Part shown: piece after piece, positions 27,153 to 35,210 of the stretch | How the letters are laid out: each line of letters begins with the position of its first letter | Numbering within the stretch: position 1 is the stretch's first letter | Origin: JACJWR01 sp964556255 | GTDB lineage: Bacteria; Actinomycetota; Actinomycetes; S36-B12; UBA10799 | Assembly (NCBI GenBank): GCA_964556255.1 | Contig: CAZKVQ010000005.1 | Location: 18,362 to 82,361 of the forward strand | DNA: 64,000 nucleotides | Direction of reading: 5' to 3' | Translations under genes and position numbers: made by a program | The notes under the pieces: model-generated | Told to the model about the DNA's origin: nothing | What the model saw: only the letters and a program-made list of their open reading frames with translations | Databases searched by the model: none

Positions 27153-27976
27153 GACATGGGCTCCAGTTCGGGTCGACGGGGTTTGTGGGGGCTCGCCCTG
27201 CGCAGCATATTCCTCGTCGCCCAGGGAGTGACATCCAGTGCGAACCATTGCGCGTCGAGCAGCCGCCGCTCGAGGAATCCGGGCGGCTCCCAGTCGCTGG
27301 CGGGCGGCTCACGCCAGGACCCATCGCCCAGGCCCAGCGCCTCCAGCCCCGCTCTGGCCGCGTGCTCGTGCCCCAACGAAGACAGGTGGAGCCGATCACT
27401 TGACCACAGCCGGTCGTCGTCGAAACAGGGAGCTCCCCAGAAGTCCACCAGTCTGGCGTCGAACTCCACAGCCAGCCCTCTCAGGTGGCTGTCGTACTCC
27501 CGGATCCGGTTCGCGATCGCACCCAGCGCCTTCGACCGGCGACGCGGGTCACCGAAGGCGACCAGCAGTACGTCGGTTCCTGCCCGACGCAGCCCGGAAA
27601 CGATCTCGCGGACACCGAGTACGACGTCCTGGAGGTCGAACCTCGGCCGCAGCATGTTGTTGACCCCGATCGCGACGGAGGCGAGATCAGCGCGCATCGC
27701 GACCGCCGCCGGGAACTGGTCGACGACCACGTCGTGCACCTTGGCCCCCCGCACAGCGAGGTTGGCGTATCGAAGTCCCGGCCGGGCATCGTCAATCGCT
27801 TCCGCCACACGATCAGCCCACCCCCGCAGGTCGCCGTTGGGGCGGAAGTCGTTCATCCCCTCAGTGAACGAATCGCCCAGCGCGACGTAGCTGCGCCAGG
27901 GAACCAGCGCGGCCGGTGTGGACCGGGGATGGCTGACCGGCGTCGACCCCTCCTGATTCTCTGTGGCGTCCAACAC
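27149..27976 (-). CDS. SGNH/GDSL-type hydrolase
   Basis: 275 residues. The four SGNH blocks are visible: VALGDSFTEGM (Ser nucleophile), RGAKV (Gly), IGVNNML (Asn) and SSDRLHLSSLGHEHA (Asp-His). There is no signal peptide, so it is probably a cytoplasmic esterase or lipase-like enzyme; the substrate is unknown. The GTG at 27976 was chosen because GGAGG lies eight bases upstream. Its stop overlaps the start of the membrane protein, so the pair is co-translated. It is divergent from the L,D-transpeptidase across 216 bases. Confidence 0.85.
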   Translation of the reverse strand: MLDATENQEGSTPVSHPRSTPAALVPWRSYVALGDSFTEGMNDFRPNGDLRGWADRVAEAIDDARPGLRYANLAVRGAKVHDVVVDQFPAAVAMRADLASVAIGVNNMLRPRFDLQDVVLGVREIVSGLRRAGTDVLLVAFGDPRRRSKALGAIANRIREYDSHLRGLAVEFDARLVDFWGAPCFDDDRLWSSDRLHLSSLGHEHAARAGLEALGLGDGSWREPPASDWEPPGFLERRLLDAQWFALDVTPWATRNMLRRASPHKPRRPELEPMS

Positions 27977-28192
27977 GGTGACCACCTCCAACCAGAGGGC
28001 CATCTACATCGATCCCTCGATCTGCTCCCAAGAGGAAAATAGCCACGCCGGGGTCACGTCGTCGGGCAAATCGTCAACCCCGCGGGTGCGGCGTATTTCG
28101 GCCGCAAGCGTGGGGCGAGCAATGTCACACCATGGTCCAAGAATTGGTTCGGATGGATGTTCCAGCTGACCCCGCGTGCTATACCTGAACAG

Positions 28193-29014
28193 ATGAAGCG
28201 TTCAACACTTCTGGCACTCGCCGTCGCCGGGGCCCTAGTGCCTACCGTCCTCACCGCGCTACCCGCCACCGCGACGCCGGTGAAAGGCTCCGCTCCCGTG
28301 GCGCCGACGGCCCTTCCGCCCTGGCATCCGAGCCGACTCGCGAGACAGGTCGGCGCTGCGCGACAGGTGATCGTGGTGACCACCGATAACAGCGACGGCA
28401 ACCAATGGGGCACCAGCTACGCGACCCTGCGACGTTACGAGAAGACCGCCCGAGGATGGCAACAGGTCGGGGCCGCCACCCAGGCGAGGATCGGCTACAA
28501 CGGCTTCACCCGGGCCTACCATCGCCACCAAGGTTCAGGTGAGACACCCGCTGGATCCTTCTCCATCACCCAGGCTTTCGGACGCCCGGCGGCGACCGTG
28601 AAGATGCGCTACCTGCGAACCGACGGAGACGATTTCTGGCCCTACGACCCCAACGATCCGTCGACCTACAACGTCCTGCAGACCAATAGGTCCCCGGTCG
28701 CGCGTTGGCGCAACGACGGGAACTGGTCCGAGAGGTTCCTCGACTACGGCACCCAGTACTACCTGGGCGCCGTCATCAACTTCAACATCCCGCGCGGCAT
28801 CTACCGCAACGCGGCGACCGGGCAGAACGAAACCCGAACGCCGGCCGACACTTCCAAGGGTGGCGGCATCTTCTTGCACGTCTGGAACGGCGGGGCGACC
28901 GCTGGCTGCGTTGCGGTCTCACTCCCCCAGATCAAGCAAATCCTGCGCTGGGTGGATGCCTCGAAGGGGACCCGGATCGTTATGGGGCCGGCCTCAGCGC
29001 TGAGCACCGTCTAA
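28193..29014 (+). CDS. Secreted L,D-transpeptidase (YkuD-like catalytic domain)
   Basis: 273 residues. A signal peptide (MKRSTLLALAVAGALVPTVL, cleavage likely after ATA) precedes a single catalytic domain. The active-site motif is HVWNGGATAGCVAVSL, with His229 and the nucleophile Cys239. Ahead of it lie GSGETPAGSFSITQAFG and an aromatic-rich insert (GDDFWPYDPNDPSTYN). The family makes 3-3 cross-links in peptidoglycan or attaches proteins to it outside the membrane. The single-domain form without Ig-like or LysM domains resembles the uncharacterised 'L,D-transpeptidase family protein' group, so cross-linking activity is likely but not certain. Confidence 0.82.
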   Translation: MKRSTLLALAVAGALVPTVLTALPATATPVKGSAPVAPTALPPWHPSRLARQVGAARQVIVVTTDNSDGNQWGTSYATLRRYEKTARGWQQVGAATQARIGYNGFTRAYHRHQGSGETPAGSFSITQAFGRPAATVKMRYLRTDGDDFWPYDPNDPSTYNVLQTNRSPVARWRNDGNWSERFLDYGTQYYLGAVINFNIPRGIYRNAATGQNETRTPADTSKGGGIFLHVWNGGATAGCVAVSLPQIKQILRWVDASKGTRIVMGPASALSTV

Positions 29015-29023
29015 GGCTGGCGG

Positions 29024-29074
29024 CCACCCCGGTCGCCCGGCGACCCCGGTCGCCTGACCACTTCGGTCGCCGGC
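29024..29074. repeat. Three tandem 17-bp imperfect repeats with hairpin potential
   Basis: Units at 29024-29040, 29041-29057 and 29058-29074 share the core CGGTCGCC after a CCACCCC/CGACCCC/CCACTTC lead. The junction of units one and two is self-complementary (GGTCGCC-C-GGCGACC), and so is unit two (GGCGACC-CC-GGTCGCC). It lies just after the L,D-transpeptidase stop and may act as its terminator. Confidence 0.6.
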
Positions 29075-29133
29075 CTCCTCGGCGCGTCCCCTGCCAGGCA
29101 CGACCACGACAACAGCAGCACGCGGCTGCAAAG

Positions 29134-29937
29134 ATGCACACCATGGTGTTGTCACCCATCGGGGATGAGCTCCGTGGGCGCACCGCGCTCATCACGGGCG
29201 CGGGCGCCGACGACGGGATCGGTTTCGCCTGTGCTCGGCAGTTGTGCCATATGGGCGCCGCCGTGGTGCTGACGGCAACGTCCGACCGGGTCCACGAACG
29301 TGCCGCGGAATTACGCTCGGAAGGATTCGAGGCGTCAGCGGCACTAGCCGACTTGACCGACCCCCTCCAGGCTTCTCGGCTGGTCACGGAGGCCGCGTCG
29401 ACTGCCGGTCTTGCCATCCTCGTCAACAACGCAGGAATGACCAGCGTCAGCCTCGACGCTTCCGGGGAGCGCGGCGAACTGCCCGCCCTGACGGATGATG
29501 CCTGGCGGATGGGAATCGCCCGCAACCTCGACACCGCCTTCCACACCACCCGGGCGGCCCTACCGCACCTGCTGGCTGGTGGCTGGGGGCGGGTGATCAC
29601 CATGGCGTCCGTTACCGGCACGCTGATGGCAATGCGCCACGAGCCGGTCTATGCCGCCGCCAAGGCGGCACTGGTCGGATTCACCAGGGCGATCGCGCTC
29701 GACTACGCCGCTGCCGGCATCACCTGCAACGCTGTCGCTCCGGGGTGGATCGCGACCGGCTCCCAGCTACCCCACGAGATCATCGAGGGTGGACACACGC
29801 CGACCGGTCGCAGCGGAACACCCGCCGAAGTCGCTAGCGCCGTCGGATGGCTGGCGAGCACTGGCGCCTCCTACGTGACCGGCCAGCTGATCGTGGTCGA
29901 TGGCGGTGGATCCATCGGCGAGGAGCGCGCCGTCTAG
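29134..29937 (+). CDS. Short-chain dehydrogenase/reductase (FabG-like)
   Basis: 267 residues, classical SDR. The nucleotide-binding motif is TGAGADDGIGFA, NNAG lies near residue 100, the catalytic Ser is in TMASVTG, and the Tyr-Lys pair is in YAAAKAALVGFTRA. The C-terminus ends in the family pattern GQLIVVDGGGSIGEE. It is most like the SDRs that reduce 3-oxoacyl substrates or oxidise secondary alcohols; the substrate is unknown. ATG 29134 and ATG 29143 are both possible. Its stop shares CTAG with the stop of the convergent Lys-tailed enoyl-reductase-like gene. Confidence 0.85.
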   Translation: MHTMVLSPIGDELRGRTALITGAGADDGIGFACARQLCHMGAAVVLTATSDRVHERAAELRSEGFEASAALADLTDPLQASRLVTEAASTAGLAILVNNAGMTSVSLDASGERGELPALTDDAWRMGIARNLDTAFHTTRAALPHLLAGGWGRVITMASVTGTLMAMRHEPVYAAAKAALVGFTRAIALDYAAAGITCNAVAPGWIATGSQLPHEIIEGGHTPTGRSGTPAEVASAVGWLASTGASYVTGQLIVVDGGGSIGEERAV

Positions 29938-31412
29938 GACAGCGACTCGACCTTCAGCGTGAAGCCGGCGGCCCGCAGCCGGTCAGCCAGCGCATTGCCC
30001 ATCGCCACCGCAGGGGTCAGGATCCCGGAACGGTCAGGCAACACTTCGGAGTCCAGCGCGAGGCACAGCGCACTCTCACCCAGCATCACCACCGTCGCCG
30101 CGTAACCGGGATCGCCCTTGGCAGCAACCACGGTGCGCAGTCGTCTGCCGCTCTCGGTGGCAGCGTGCACCTCGAGCCGGAAGTGGCCATTGCGGCGTGT
30201 CTCCTCGCTCGGTCCTTCCCCCGGGGCCGGCAGCACCTTGTCCAGCACGAACCTGGTGGGGGTGAATGTCATTCCTGCGACCAGGCCCGCCAACCCCACA
30301 GTCATCGCAGCCGCCATCACAGGCGCCATCGGAGAGGTACCGAAACCCGTCACCTCGGAGTAGTGGAAGTCCGGCCCGTAGGCATGGTTCAGTAACGCGT
30401 TCGAGCGACGAACGATCCGGGTGTTGTAGGACGCCATCACGAATGGACCCGTCCACATCTGCAGATCCGGGTCGTAACGGACGCCCAGGGAGTCGTTGTC
30501 GCGGCTGTCCGACGCCATGGGCGGCTCCGCTTGCCGATCGGGGCTGAGCGCGAAGGGATCGACGAGCAGCCTGCGGATGGCCGGATCCTCGGCAGCGACA
30601 TCCAACTGATTGCGCAGGGAATCGATGGTGCCACCGGAGGCTCCACCTTTGAGCGAGGTGACAACGAGCTGGGTATCGGTAAGTCCGCCGGCACCGTCGC
30701 GGGCGGCGGCCTCGAATGTGAGGAAGACACCGAGGTCGGAGGGAATCGAGTCGAATCCACAGGAATTGACGATGCGCGCCCCATTGAGCCGGGCGGTTTC
30801 GTCGAACTGGTCCGCGCACGCGCGGACGAAAATGACTTCCCCGGTGAGGTCGACGTAGTCCGTCCCGTTCTCGGCACAAGCCCGAACAAGGGGTAGGCCG
30901 TATTTCGCGTACGGACCGACCGTGCTGGCGACGACCTTCGTGGACCTGACCAGCGCGGCCAGAGCGTCTGGATCAGCGGCGTCGGCGACGATCAGAGGCC
31001 ACTCGGCCGCGCCCGGTCCCAGTTCACGACGCACCTGAGCCAGCTTCGATTCGGTGCGGCCTGCCAGCCCGATTCGGACGCCCTTCGGAGCGTGCTGCAG
31101 CATGTACTCCGCCAGCAAACGCCCGACGAAACCGGTGGCCCCGTACACCACTACGTCGAGTTCCCGAGTGGTATTCGATGCTGGTCGAGAAGTTGTGGGT
31201 TGCTCGTTCCCGGTTCTGGTGGCCGGGCCTTTCTTGGCTGCGGCCTTCTTCGCCGGAGCCTTCTTAGCAGCGGCCTTCTTCGGCGGAGTCTTCCTAGCAG
31301 CGGCCTTCTTCGCCGGGGCTTTCTTAGCAGCGGCCTTCTTCGCCGGAGTTTTCTTCGCTGGAGCCTTCTTAGCAGCGGCCTTCTTGGCCGGGGACGCGTC
31401 GTCAGATGCCAT
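29934..31412 (-). CDS. Saccharopine-dehydrogenase-like / trans-acting enoyl reductase-like protein with a Lys-rich N-terminal tail
   Basis: 492 residues. Residues 7-63 are a regular 5-residue repeat (AAAKK, APAKK) with KK at every fifth position, resembling the tails of actinobacterial HU and histone H1-like proteins. The catalytic part starts at about 75 with the NADP motif VVVYGATGFVGRLLAEYML and continues with GLAGRTESKL and the conserved NSCGFDSIPSDLGVF. The domain resembles mycobacterial trans-acting enoyl reductases (Rv2953/Rv2449c type), which act on lipid or polyketide intermediates; the actual substrate is unknown. It starts 10 bases after the GluQ stop, so an operon is likely. The tail is absent from the mycobacterial proteins as I know them. 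Confidence 0.8.
   Translation of the reverse strand: MASDDASPAKKAAAKKAPAKKTPAKKAAAKKAPAKKAAARKTPPKKAAAKKAPAKKAAAKKGPATRTGNEQPTTSRPASNTTRELDVVVYGATGFVGRLLAEYMLQHAPKGVRIGLAGRTESKLAQVRRELGPGAAEWPLIVADAADPDALAALVRSTKVVASTVGPYAKYGLPLVRACAENGTDYVDLTGEVIFVRACADQFDETARLNGARIVNSCGFDSIPSDLGVFLTFEAAARDGAGGLTDTQLVVTSLKGGASGGTIDSLRNQLDVAAEDPAIRRLLVDPFALSPDRQAEPPMASDSRDNDSLGVRYDPDLQMWTGPFVMASYNTRIVRRSNALLNHAYGPDFHYSEVTGFGTSPMAPVMAAAMTVGLAGLVAGMTFTPTRFVLDKVLPAPGEGPSEETRRNGHFRLEVHAATESGRRLRTVVAAKGDPGYAATVVMLGESALCLALDSEVLPDRSGILTPAVAMGNALADRLRAAGFTLKVESLS
31224..31394 (-). repeat. Eleven-fold 15-bp coding repeat (AAAKK/APAKK)
   Basis: Codon-level repeat of 15 bases encoding paired lysines at residues 10, 15, 20 and so on to 60 (one pair is Arg-Lys), separated by Ala/Pro. 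On the plus strand it reads as TTCTTAGCAGCGGCC-type units. Confidence 0.85.
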
Positions 31413-31422
31413 AGCCACGACG

Positions 31423-32313
31423 CTATCCCCATCTGTGATCCGGCGGAAGTCCGCCCGTCGGATCGCTGATCCCCCAGGCAGCACCACTCTCCTGCGCCAA
31501 GGACCGAATGAGGGCACGCGTCACGTGGTCACGGTCCATAGGCGAAGAGTTGCCTGCCAGGGTCGACTTGGACAGCTTCGAACCGTCCGGTGCGAGCACA
31601 AGGTCGTGGTGGATGAATCGGGCCGTGCTGAAAGCCTCCGCGCCGACGAAGCCTGCCAGGAGGATCTGTGCTGCAGTCGATGGCTGCAGGTCGACCCCGC
31701 GCACTAGAGCGTTCGTGCCCAGGTCCCGGTCCTCGATGATGGAGGCCCAGTGATACGCCGGACTCCCCTCGCGCCGCCAGACAACAACTTCGGTCAAGGC
31801 GTCGTCCGCGGACGTCACCATGCCGGACGGCCCCGGACGGGCGAGCGGCAGCCGAACTTTGCCGGCGGTCTCATCGGGGCTGAGTCGCAGGCCGGCTCCC
31901 AGGCACGGGTCGGTTGCATACCTGTCACCCGACGCGCGCCGAGCAACATCACTTCGGCTGCACCGGCAGGCATACAACGGCAAACCGGCCCGCACCGCGT
32001 TGCTCAGCTCAGTGCGGTAGTAGTCGGTGCGCGCCGCCAGCGAGTAGTTCCGCCTGAAGTCGTCGACTCCGGACGGTCCAATGTCCCACGTGATGCCGAG
32101 CCAGTCGAGTACCTCGAAAACGTCCTCGATGTACTCACGGCGGACCCGCTGGGGATCCATGTCGTCGATCCGGAGGGCCAATACCCCGCCTCGAGACCGC
32201 ACGTACCACGAGGTCAACACCAGGTTGACGGCGTTGCCGACGTGCAGAAAGCCGCTGGGTGTCGGAGCAAGTCTGGAGACCGTGGTCGGGGAGCCGACCG
32301 TCGCGCGACCCAT
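31423..32313 (-). CDS. gluQ: Glutamyl-Q tRNA(Asp) synthetase-like protein
   Basis: 296 residues, a truncated glutamyl-tRNA synthetase that lacks the anticodon-binding domain. The class I signatures are LAPTPSGFLHVGNAVN (HIGH region) and DGSKLSKST (KMSKS). RIDDMDPQRVRREY and YACRCSRSDV, with a nearby Cys, are typical of GluQ/YadB, which loads glutamate onto queuosine in tRNA(Asp). The length fits that family (about 300). It is the first gene of a likely pair with the Lys-tailed enoyl-reductase-like protein and is divergent from the thioesterase across 101 bases. Confidence 0.85.
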   Translation of the reverse strand: MGRATVGSPTTVSRLAPTPSGFLHVGNAVNLVLTSWYVRSRGGVLALRIDDMDPQRVRREYIEDVFEVLDWLGITWDIGPSGVDDFRRNYSLAARTDYYRTELSNAVRAGLPLYACRCSRSDVARRASGDRYATDPCLGAGLRLSPDETAGKVRLPLARPGPSGMVTSADDALTEVVVWRREGSPAYHWASIIEDRDLGTNALVRGVDLQPSTAAQILLAGFVGAEAFSTARFIHHDLVLAPDGSKLSKSTLAGNSSPMDRDHVTRALIRSLAQESGAAWGISDPTGGLPPDHRWG

Positions 32314-32414
32314 GGCGGCGAGACTAACGGCGACACTTCCGTCTTGCGGTAGTAGGTGGTAATCACACCGGGATCGCTGTGCCTGCGGGGGCGGCTGCTC
32401 GTAGGGTTGAAGGC

Positions 32415-33239
32415 ATGGTCGACTTGACGCCGCTGTGGACTACTGGGGACACCTGGCTCGTTCCGGACGGCTGGCAGCAGGGCCGCGGCGCCTGGGGTGG
32501 ACTCGTCACCGGGCAGATACTCACGTCGGTCCTTGCCCGGACGGTCGATCATCCCGACCTGGTGCCACGAAGTCTGTACGTCGCCATGGTGGGCCCGGTG
32601 ATGGTCGGGGAGGTGGCTGTAGCCGTCGAGCAATCGCGGGCAGGGAAGTCCACGATCGCCCATGAGGTGACACTCCGCTCACCTGAGGGCGCCATCCTCA
32701 CCCGAGCGACGGTCATCAGCGGCCGACGCAGAGAACCCACTCCCGTCTCGTCCAAGGTCGCCGATCTGCCATCGCCGCCCGATCCGAACCTCGCGGTCCA
32801 GATATCGCTGGGGGCACCTATCGCGCCGGAATTCACCGGCCAGCTGGACTTCCGACCGGTCAACGGATTCCCCCTCTCGGGCAGCGACGAACTGCTCACC
32901 GAAGGATGGGTAGGCCTGGGCGAAGGGAGTTCGGAGACCCTGACCGCGCCGATCATCGCCGCCATGGTCGACGCCTACTGGATCGCATCGATCGTCGGCC
33001 TCGATCTGGCAGCAGCGGGTTCCGGGATTCCCTTCTCGACTCTTGACTTCGCCATGCACTTCCCCACCGAGCCCCCACCCCTCACGGCCGACGAACTTTG
33101 GGCCACCGGCCTATGGCACTCGGGACGGGTCACCGGCGGTCGAGACGGCTACATAACGGAGGAGCGGACGCTGCAGGCAGCAACCGGCGAACTCCTCGCC
33201 GTGAACACGCAATTGGTCGCCGTCGGGCGCGGTGGATGA
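32415..33239 (+). CDS. Acyl-CoA thioesterase-like protein (TesB-type double hotdog)
   Basis: 274 residues, with two hotdog halves. The N-terminal half contains QGRGAWGGLVTGQILTSVL and RSLYVAMVGPV, the usual start of TesB-like thioesterases. The second half holds MVDAYWIASIVGLDL and STLDFAMHFPTEPPP, where the conserved Asp and the 'hot dog' helix are expected. Probable hydrolysis of acyl-CoA in the cytoplasm. The ATG at 32415 follows GAAGGC. The stop overlaps the start of the YihY-like gene in ATGA, so the pair is co-translated. Confidence 0.8.
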   Translation: MVDLTPLWTTGDTWLVPDGWQQGRGAWGGLVTGQILTSVLARTVDHPDLVPRSLYVAMVGPVMVGEVAVAVEQSRAGKSTIAHEVTLRSPEGAILTRATVISGRRREPTPVSSKVADLPSPPDPNLAVQISLGAPIAPEFTGQLDFRPVNGFPLSGSDELLTEGWVGLGEGSSETLTAPIIAAMVDAYWIASIVGLDLAAAGSGIPFSTLDFAMHFPTEPPPLTADELWATGLWHSGRVTGGRDGYITEERTLQAATGELLAVNTQLVAVGRGG

Positions 33240-34165
33240 CGTCTCCGGACCGTTCCCTGCGCGACCGCCTCACCGGAATCCCGGAGGCGGTCTCAGCGAA
33301 GTCGACGAGGGTACGTGAGTCCCATGCCTGGATCGACGAGATCGCCCGAGCACTGCACCGCTACGTCGCCCGATCAGTCGGACGGCAGGCGACGGTCATC
33401 ACCTATGCGAGCTACTTCCTGGCCTTCGCGCTCCTCGTGGTGTACCTGCTGCTGATCGAATGGCTGATCCATTCGTCACCTCGCGCCGAGCGACTCATCC
33501 GGAACATCCTCGATGTGGGACCGGAGGTCGACCTCGGCACCGCGGTCGACACTACGACAACGTCCTCGATCAACGCCCTCATCGGGGTTGTCGGCGTGGT
33601 GGGTGTGGTTCTGGCCGCAGCGGCCACCGCGTCGAGCCTGCGTGTCGGTTTGGATTCGGTGTTCGGGTTGACCTCACCGAGGAGGAGCCTGCTCAAAGCG
33701 CCGGCCCTGGATTTCTCGGCCGGTATCTGGTTGGCGACCCTCATGCTGTTCTCGTGGGTGTTGGCGCTGGCCACCTTCGTACGCCGGGGTGTGTTGACCG
33801 ACGTCACGGGCGCGTCGCCGCCGGGCACCTTCGTCGTCTACATCAAGCTCGGGTCGATAGTGCTCGCAGTGGGGCTATTCACCTGGGTGCTGGAGAGATC
33901 CTTCCGGCGGGGACGCGGCGCCATCCCAACCACGGCCAGGGTGGTGGGGGCCGTGCTCGCGGCCGTCTTCATCGTGATCTGCAACTACGTACTGCTCTTC
34001 TTCCTGTTTGCCGCCCTGGTTGATCCCGAGGGCGGCGGCGGTTTCGAACTCGCCCTGATCCTGCTGCTCTGGGTCAGCGTCGTGATCCGCGGTGTGATGA
34101 TGATCAGTTGCTGGGTGGCGGTGCACGATGGCGTCCCCGACGGCGCGGGCCCAGACGTCGACTAG
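33236..34165 (+). CDS. YihY/BrkB-like integral membrane protein
   Basis: 309 residues. A polar N-terminus with a helical segment (RALHRYVARSVGRQATVITY) precedes about six membrane helices, including VVGVVGVVLAAAATASSLRV and a final WVSVVIRGVMMISCW. The pattern 'short helix, then LRVGLDSVFGLTSPRRSLLK after helix three' fits the YihY/virulence factor BrkB family; the function of the family is still poorly defined. Translationally coupled to the thioesterase upstream. Convergent with the sulfotransferase. Confidence 0.7.
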   Translation: MTSPDRSLRDRLTGIPEAVSAKSTRVRESHAWIDEIARALHRYVARSVGRQATVITYASYFLAFALLVVYLLLIEWLIHSSPRAERLIRNILDVGPEVDLGTAVDTTTTSSINALIGVVGVVGVVLAAAATASSLRVGLDSVFGLTSPRRSLLKAPALDFSAGIWLATLMLFSWVLALATFVRRGVLTDVTGASPPGTFVVYIKLGSIVLAVGLFTWVLERSFRRGRGAIPTTARVVGAVLAAVFIVICNYVLLFFLFAALVDPEGGGGFELALILLLWVSVVIRGVMMISCWVAVHDGVPDGAGPDVD

Positions 34166-34228
34166 ATCGGAGCCGCAGAGGGCCCGACGATCGAGGCGGC
34201 GAGCTCTCGCGGTCGGTGCCGACGCCTT

Positions 34229-35167
34229 TCAGTCGCTTGCGCCGTTGAGGTAGTCGGCGAATCCACGCTCGACCGCCGATACCAACTCGTCGGAGAAACG
34301 CGGATCGCCGAAGGAGTTGAAACGGGTCGAGACGGCGCGGGTGTATCGGCGCCTGTCGATGTGGACCCCCAGCAAGTGGGCGAGTCCCTGGCGAACGGCG
34401 TCATCCCCGGCAATCAGATCTGCCATCTCGATCTCGAGCACATTGTCGAAGTACTCGCGGTATCGGCGGGCGGCGGTGTCGTAGTCGGAGAATGCGTATT
34501 GCTGACGGATGAACAATCCGTCCTCCTCGATCATGTCCAGCAAGCCCTCCTCATCCAATTGACTTGCCTCGACCTCCCCCGACTTCAGGTAGCCCCGCAG
34601 CAGGACGAACGAGGACAGGATGCGGCGCACGGGGTCGCGTCGCAAGAGGATGATCCGCGCGTCGGCCCCGACTACCGCCCTCATCCGCGCCACCCCGGTG
34701 CCGTCGAGAAGTTGGTACTCGGGTGTGATCTCCCCGACCATCTGATAGGTCCCGGCGGCGGGGGCGAACAGTTCGACGTAGGGAATGCGAGCGAGGTCCT
34801 CGGCGCTGGCACAGGAGAGGATCAACTCGGTCGTGTGCCGCTGATTGCGCTCGCGGATGCGCGACGCACGCACCACCTCCCCACGGCCCGACACCGTCCG
34901 CCCTGCATCCCTCACCCGTCGGCCCGCTTGGCGCGCAAGCCCGGCAAGCCCCGCGGAACGCTGCTCGGCAATCCGCTGATTGGTCTCGAGATAGTCGCGC
35001 AACCAGCCCAGGGGACGATTGCCGGCGACCGTGTCGAAGTAGTGCAGTTCCTTCTGGGGATGAATGTAGACCGGGGTGCAGTCATCCAGCAGCTGCGCGA
35101 GCAGAGTCGAGCCCGCTCGCTGCGACCCGATCCCCACCAAGTACTTCTGGCGGCGGGTAGCAGGCAT
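34229..35167 (-). CDS. Sulfotransferase domain protein
   Basis: 312 residues. The 5'-phosphosulfate loop is GIGSQRAGSTLLAQLL near residue 12, and the 3'-phosphate site is ARIILLRRDPVRRILSSF near 170, the two PAPS-binding signatures. Between them is PQKELHYFDT, typical of bacterial sulfotransferases of the heparan N-sulfotransferase-like type. It transfers sulfate from PAPS to an unknown acceptor, most likely a carbohydrate or lipid. There is no signal peptide. It ends 63 bases from the YihY-like gene, and 43 bases separate its start from the second MMPL transporter stop upstream on the same strand. Confidence 0.85.
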   Translation of the reverse strand: MPATRRQKYLVGIGSQRAGSTLLAQLLDDCTPVYIHPQKELHYFDTVAGNRPLGWLRDYLETNQRIAEQRSAGLAGLARQAGRRVRDAGRTVSGRGEVVRASRIRERNQRHTTELILSCASAEDLARIPYVELFAPAAGTYQMVGEITPEYQLLDGTGVARMRAVVGADARIILLRRDPVRRILSSFVLLRGYLKSGEVEASQLDEEGLLDMIEEDGLFIRQQYAFSDYDTAARRYREYFDNVLEIEMADLIAGDDAVRQGLAHLLGVHIDRRRYTRAVSTRFNSFGDPRFSDELVSAVERGFADYLNGASD

Positions 35168-35210
35168 GGTGTGGACTCTAGCCGGGGCCGCCGGATCCCG
35201 ATGCCCGCGC

